Below are positions 50,164 to 51,081 of a stretch of 51,081 bases of DNA, piece after piece. The notes below the pieces were generated by a model that was given only the letters and a program-made list of their open reading frames with translations, had not been told where the DNA came from and ran no database searches. Origin of the DNA: Streptosporangium subroseum (GTDB taxonomy: Bacteria; Actinomycetota; Actinomycetes; Streptosporangiales; Streptosporangiaceae); assembly GCF_900188345.1 (NCBI RefSeq), contig NZ_FZOD01000051.1, positions 28,088 to 79,168 on the forward strand, in the 5' to 3' direction. Every line of letters starts with the position of its first letter. The stretch's first letter is position 1. Both the position numbers and the translations under genes were made by a program.

Positions 50164-50780
50164 GCGGTGATCTCGCGCCGGACGGCGGCGGTGACCTGCT
50201 CGGCGCGGGCGGCGATGTCGTCGACCTTCGCGGCCGCGGCGGCCAGTTCGGCGCGGGCCTTCTCGTCCTTGATGCCGCCGAGGTTGATCTCGACGTTGAC
50301 GCGGGCGGTGGTCGCCGCAGCGCGTGCGGCCTCGGTGGCGGCGGCCACATCGGTGATGACGTTGCGGTTGCCGATCGGCAGCAGCTCCTCGGCCAGCCCG
50401 ACCACGGCCAGCGCGGCGGCGATCACTTCGGCCGGAGGCCTGCCCGCGCCGACCAGGGCCTTCGCGATGGCGGCCGAGCGGGCGGCCTTGGTCTCCTCGG
50501 TGTCCCTGGGAAGCTTGTAGGCCTCGGTGACGGCGGTGAACGCCGCCTCGTCCTCCTCGGCGAGCCGTAGCGCGGTGGCCCGTAGCTCGTCCGTCTCGAC
50601 GATGATCCGCTCGATCGCCTCCCGGTGTTCGTCGTACTTCTCGCCGGTGCTGTAGCGGGCGACCATGCCGAGCAGCGCCGCGGCCTGGGCGGCGTGCAGA
50701 GCGGCCGACGCGCCCCCACCCGGTGCCGGTACGCGATCGGCGAGCCGGTTCAGGAAGTCGCTGATCTTCTCGTCGCGCAT
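50160..50780 (-). CDS. fchA: Methenyltetrahydrofolate cyclohydrolase / cyclodeaminase-family protein
   Basis: A 206-residue all-helical protein of the FTCD_C family (formiminotetrahydrofolate cyclodeaminase and FchA). The N-terminus MRDEKISDFLNRLADRVPAP, the GGGASAALHAAQAAALLGMV helix and the VEINLGGIKD turn are characteristic. In Methylobacterium, FchA hydrolyses methenyl- to 10-formyl-tetrahydrofolate. Next to a FolD lacking its cyclohydrolase Lys, that same role is the natural reading. ATG 50780 has GGAGGA nine bases upstream; the frame is open to 50963. First gene of a two-gene unit with folD. Confidence 0.87.
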   Translation of the reverse strand: MRDEKISDFLNRLADRVPAPGGGASAALHAAQAAALLGMVARYSTGEKYDEHREAIERIIVETDELRATALRLAEEDEAAFTAVTEAYKLPRDTEETKAARSAAIAKALVGAGRPPAEVIAAALAVVGLAEELLPIGNRNVITDVAAATEAARAAATTARVNVEINLGGIKDEKARAELAAAAAKVDDIAARAEQVTAAVRREITA

Positions 50781-51081
50781 GAGCGCTCGTCCTCCGGTCG
50801 GTGGGGTTACGGCATGCCTGAAGATCTTCCCACGGTCAGGTGGCGGCCACCGCGGTGCCCACGCCGGGAGGATTCTGTCGGGGGCGTGTGGAAGGTTGCG
50901 GAGGTGACCTATTTCATCCATCACACGTGTTGCGAGAGATCGCATGGTGAGCGGGTCCGGCACGTGCCGTGCGCCGCCGTGCCCGGCCGGTTCCGCACGC
51001 CGCGGGTGTCCGCGGGGGTCGAGCGTGCCTGAGCGTCAGCACGGCAGGCCGGCCCCCGAGACCCTCACGACCATCCGGTCC
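50781..51081. other. Right-end gap upstream of fchA
   Basis: Holds the fchA promoter, and perhaps a divergent promoter for a gene beyond the window. A plus-strand frame from GTG near 50903 (MTYFIHHTCCERSHGERV and on, ending 51032) is possible but has no clear ribosome site and no recognised family. Confidence 0.35.

Overview
The window is chromosomal DNA from a high-GC Gram-positive actinomycete. It shows near-saturated G/C at third codon positions, frequent GTG and TTG starts, overlapping stop/start junctions, candidate leaderless promoters, a c-di-AMP (ydaO-type) riboswitch before a secreted CHAP protein, CebR-type boxes and class II DAHP synthase. The gene set fits a Streptomyces/Streptosporangium-like soil actinomycete; the family-level assignment is inference. 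There are no rRNA or tRNA genes, no CRISPR array and no recognisable transposase.

Layout. 1-5.4 kb: the tail of an FG-GAP repeat protein, a VanX-like dipeptidase, the metNIQ methionine importer and a small secreted basic protein. 5.4-10.8 kb: an acyl-CoA ligase behind an operator-bearing promoter, a divergent oxidoreductase/TetR pair and an HtrA-type protease. 10.9-18 kb: a cytochrome bd operon, cydABDC (minus strand), facing a divergent padR across a perfect 20-bp inverted repeat, then a permease-prefix membrane protein. 18.3-26.1 kb: a pentapeptide-repeat protein, a GNAT enzyme, a DUF1697 protein, an ABC-F ATPase with a candidate leader peptide, thioredoxin, DAHP synthase and an FAD monooxygenase. 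26.4-34.3 kb: a cello-oligosaccharide operon in the order cebE-cebF-cebG-bglC-cebR-epimerase-kinase, with two perfect CebR boxes upstream. 34.8-35.8 kb: the CHAP protein and its riboswitch. 36.9-40.7 kb: an Fe/B12/F420-0-type ABC importer with a methyltransferase and a near-perfect Zur-type box at its first start codon. 40.9-47.8 kb: a nonulosonic (sialic-type) acid locus with two sialyl/polysialyltransferase-like proteins, a further putative glycosyltransferase, a GT2 enzyme and a single 685-residue NeuA-HAD-NeuB polypeptide. 48-50.8 kb: an anchored esterase, folD and fchA.

Four things stand out. (1) The NeuA-HAD-NeuB fusion looks able to make a nonulosonic-acid 9-phosphate, dephosphorylate it and activate it with CMP, next to enzymes that could polymerise it; it may be a teichulosonic-acid or polysialic-like cell-wall locus. 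(2) FolD has Ile where the catalytic Lys of the cyclohydrolase should be, and the adjacent gene is the unrelated cyclohydrolase FchA. The two are joined by three tandem 32-bp units, each a self-contained 11-codon ORF with overlapping stop/start. (3) Similar tandem duplications of stop/start junctions occur between cydD and cydC and between the importer permease and ATPase. Tandem copies of gene ends, stop codon included, follow metQ, folD, aroG and the permease-prefix gene. This points to a genome-wide habit of short-repeat expansion at gene borders. (4) CydA has almost no Q-loop and lacks the Arg next to the haem b558 Met ligand, and CydB is about 80-100 residues short, so the oxidase is an unusually compact bd variant, probably controlled by PadR.
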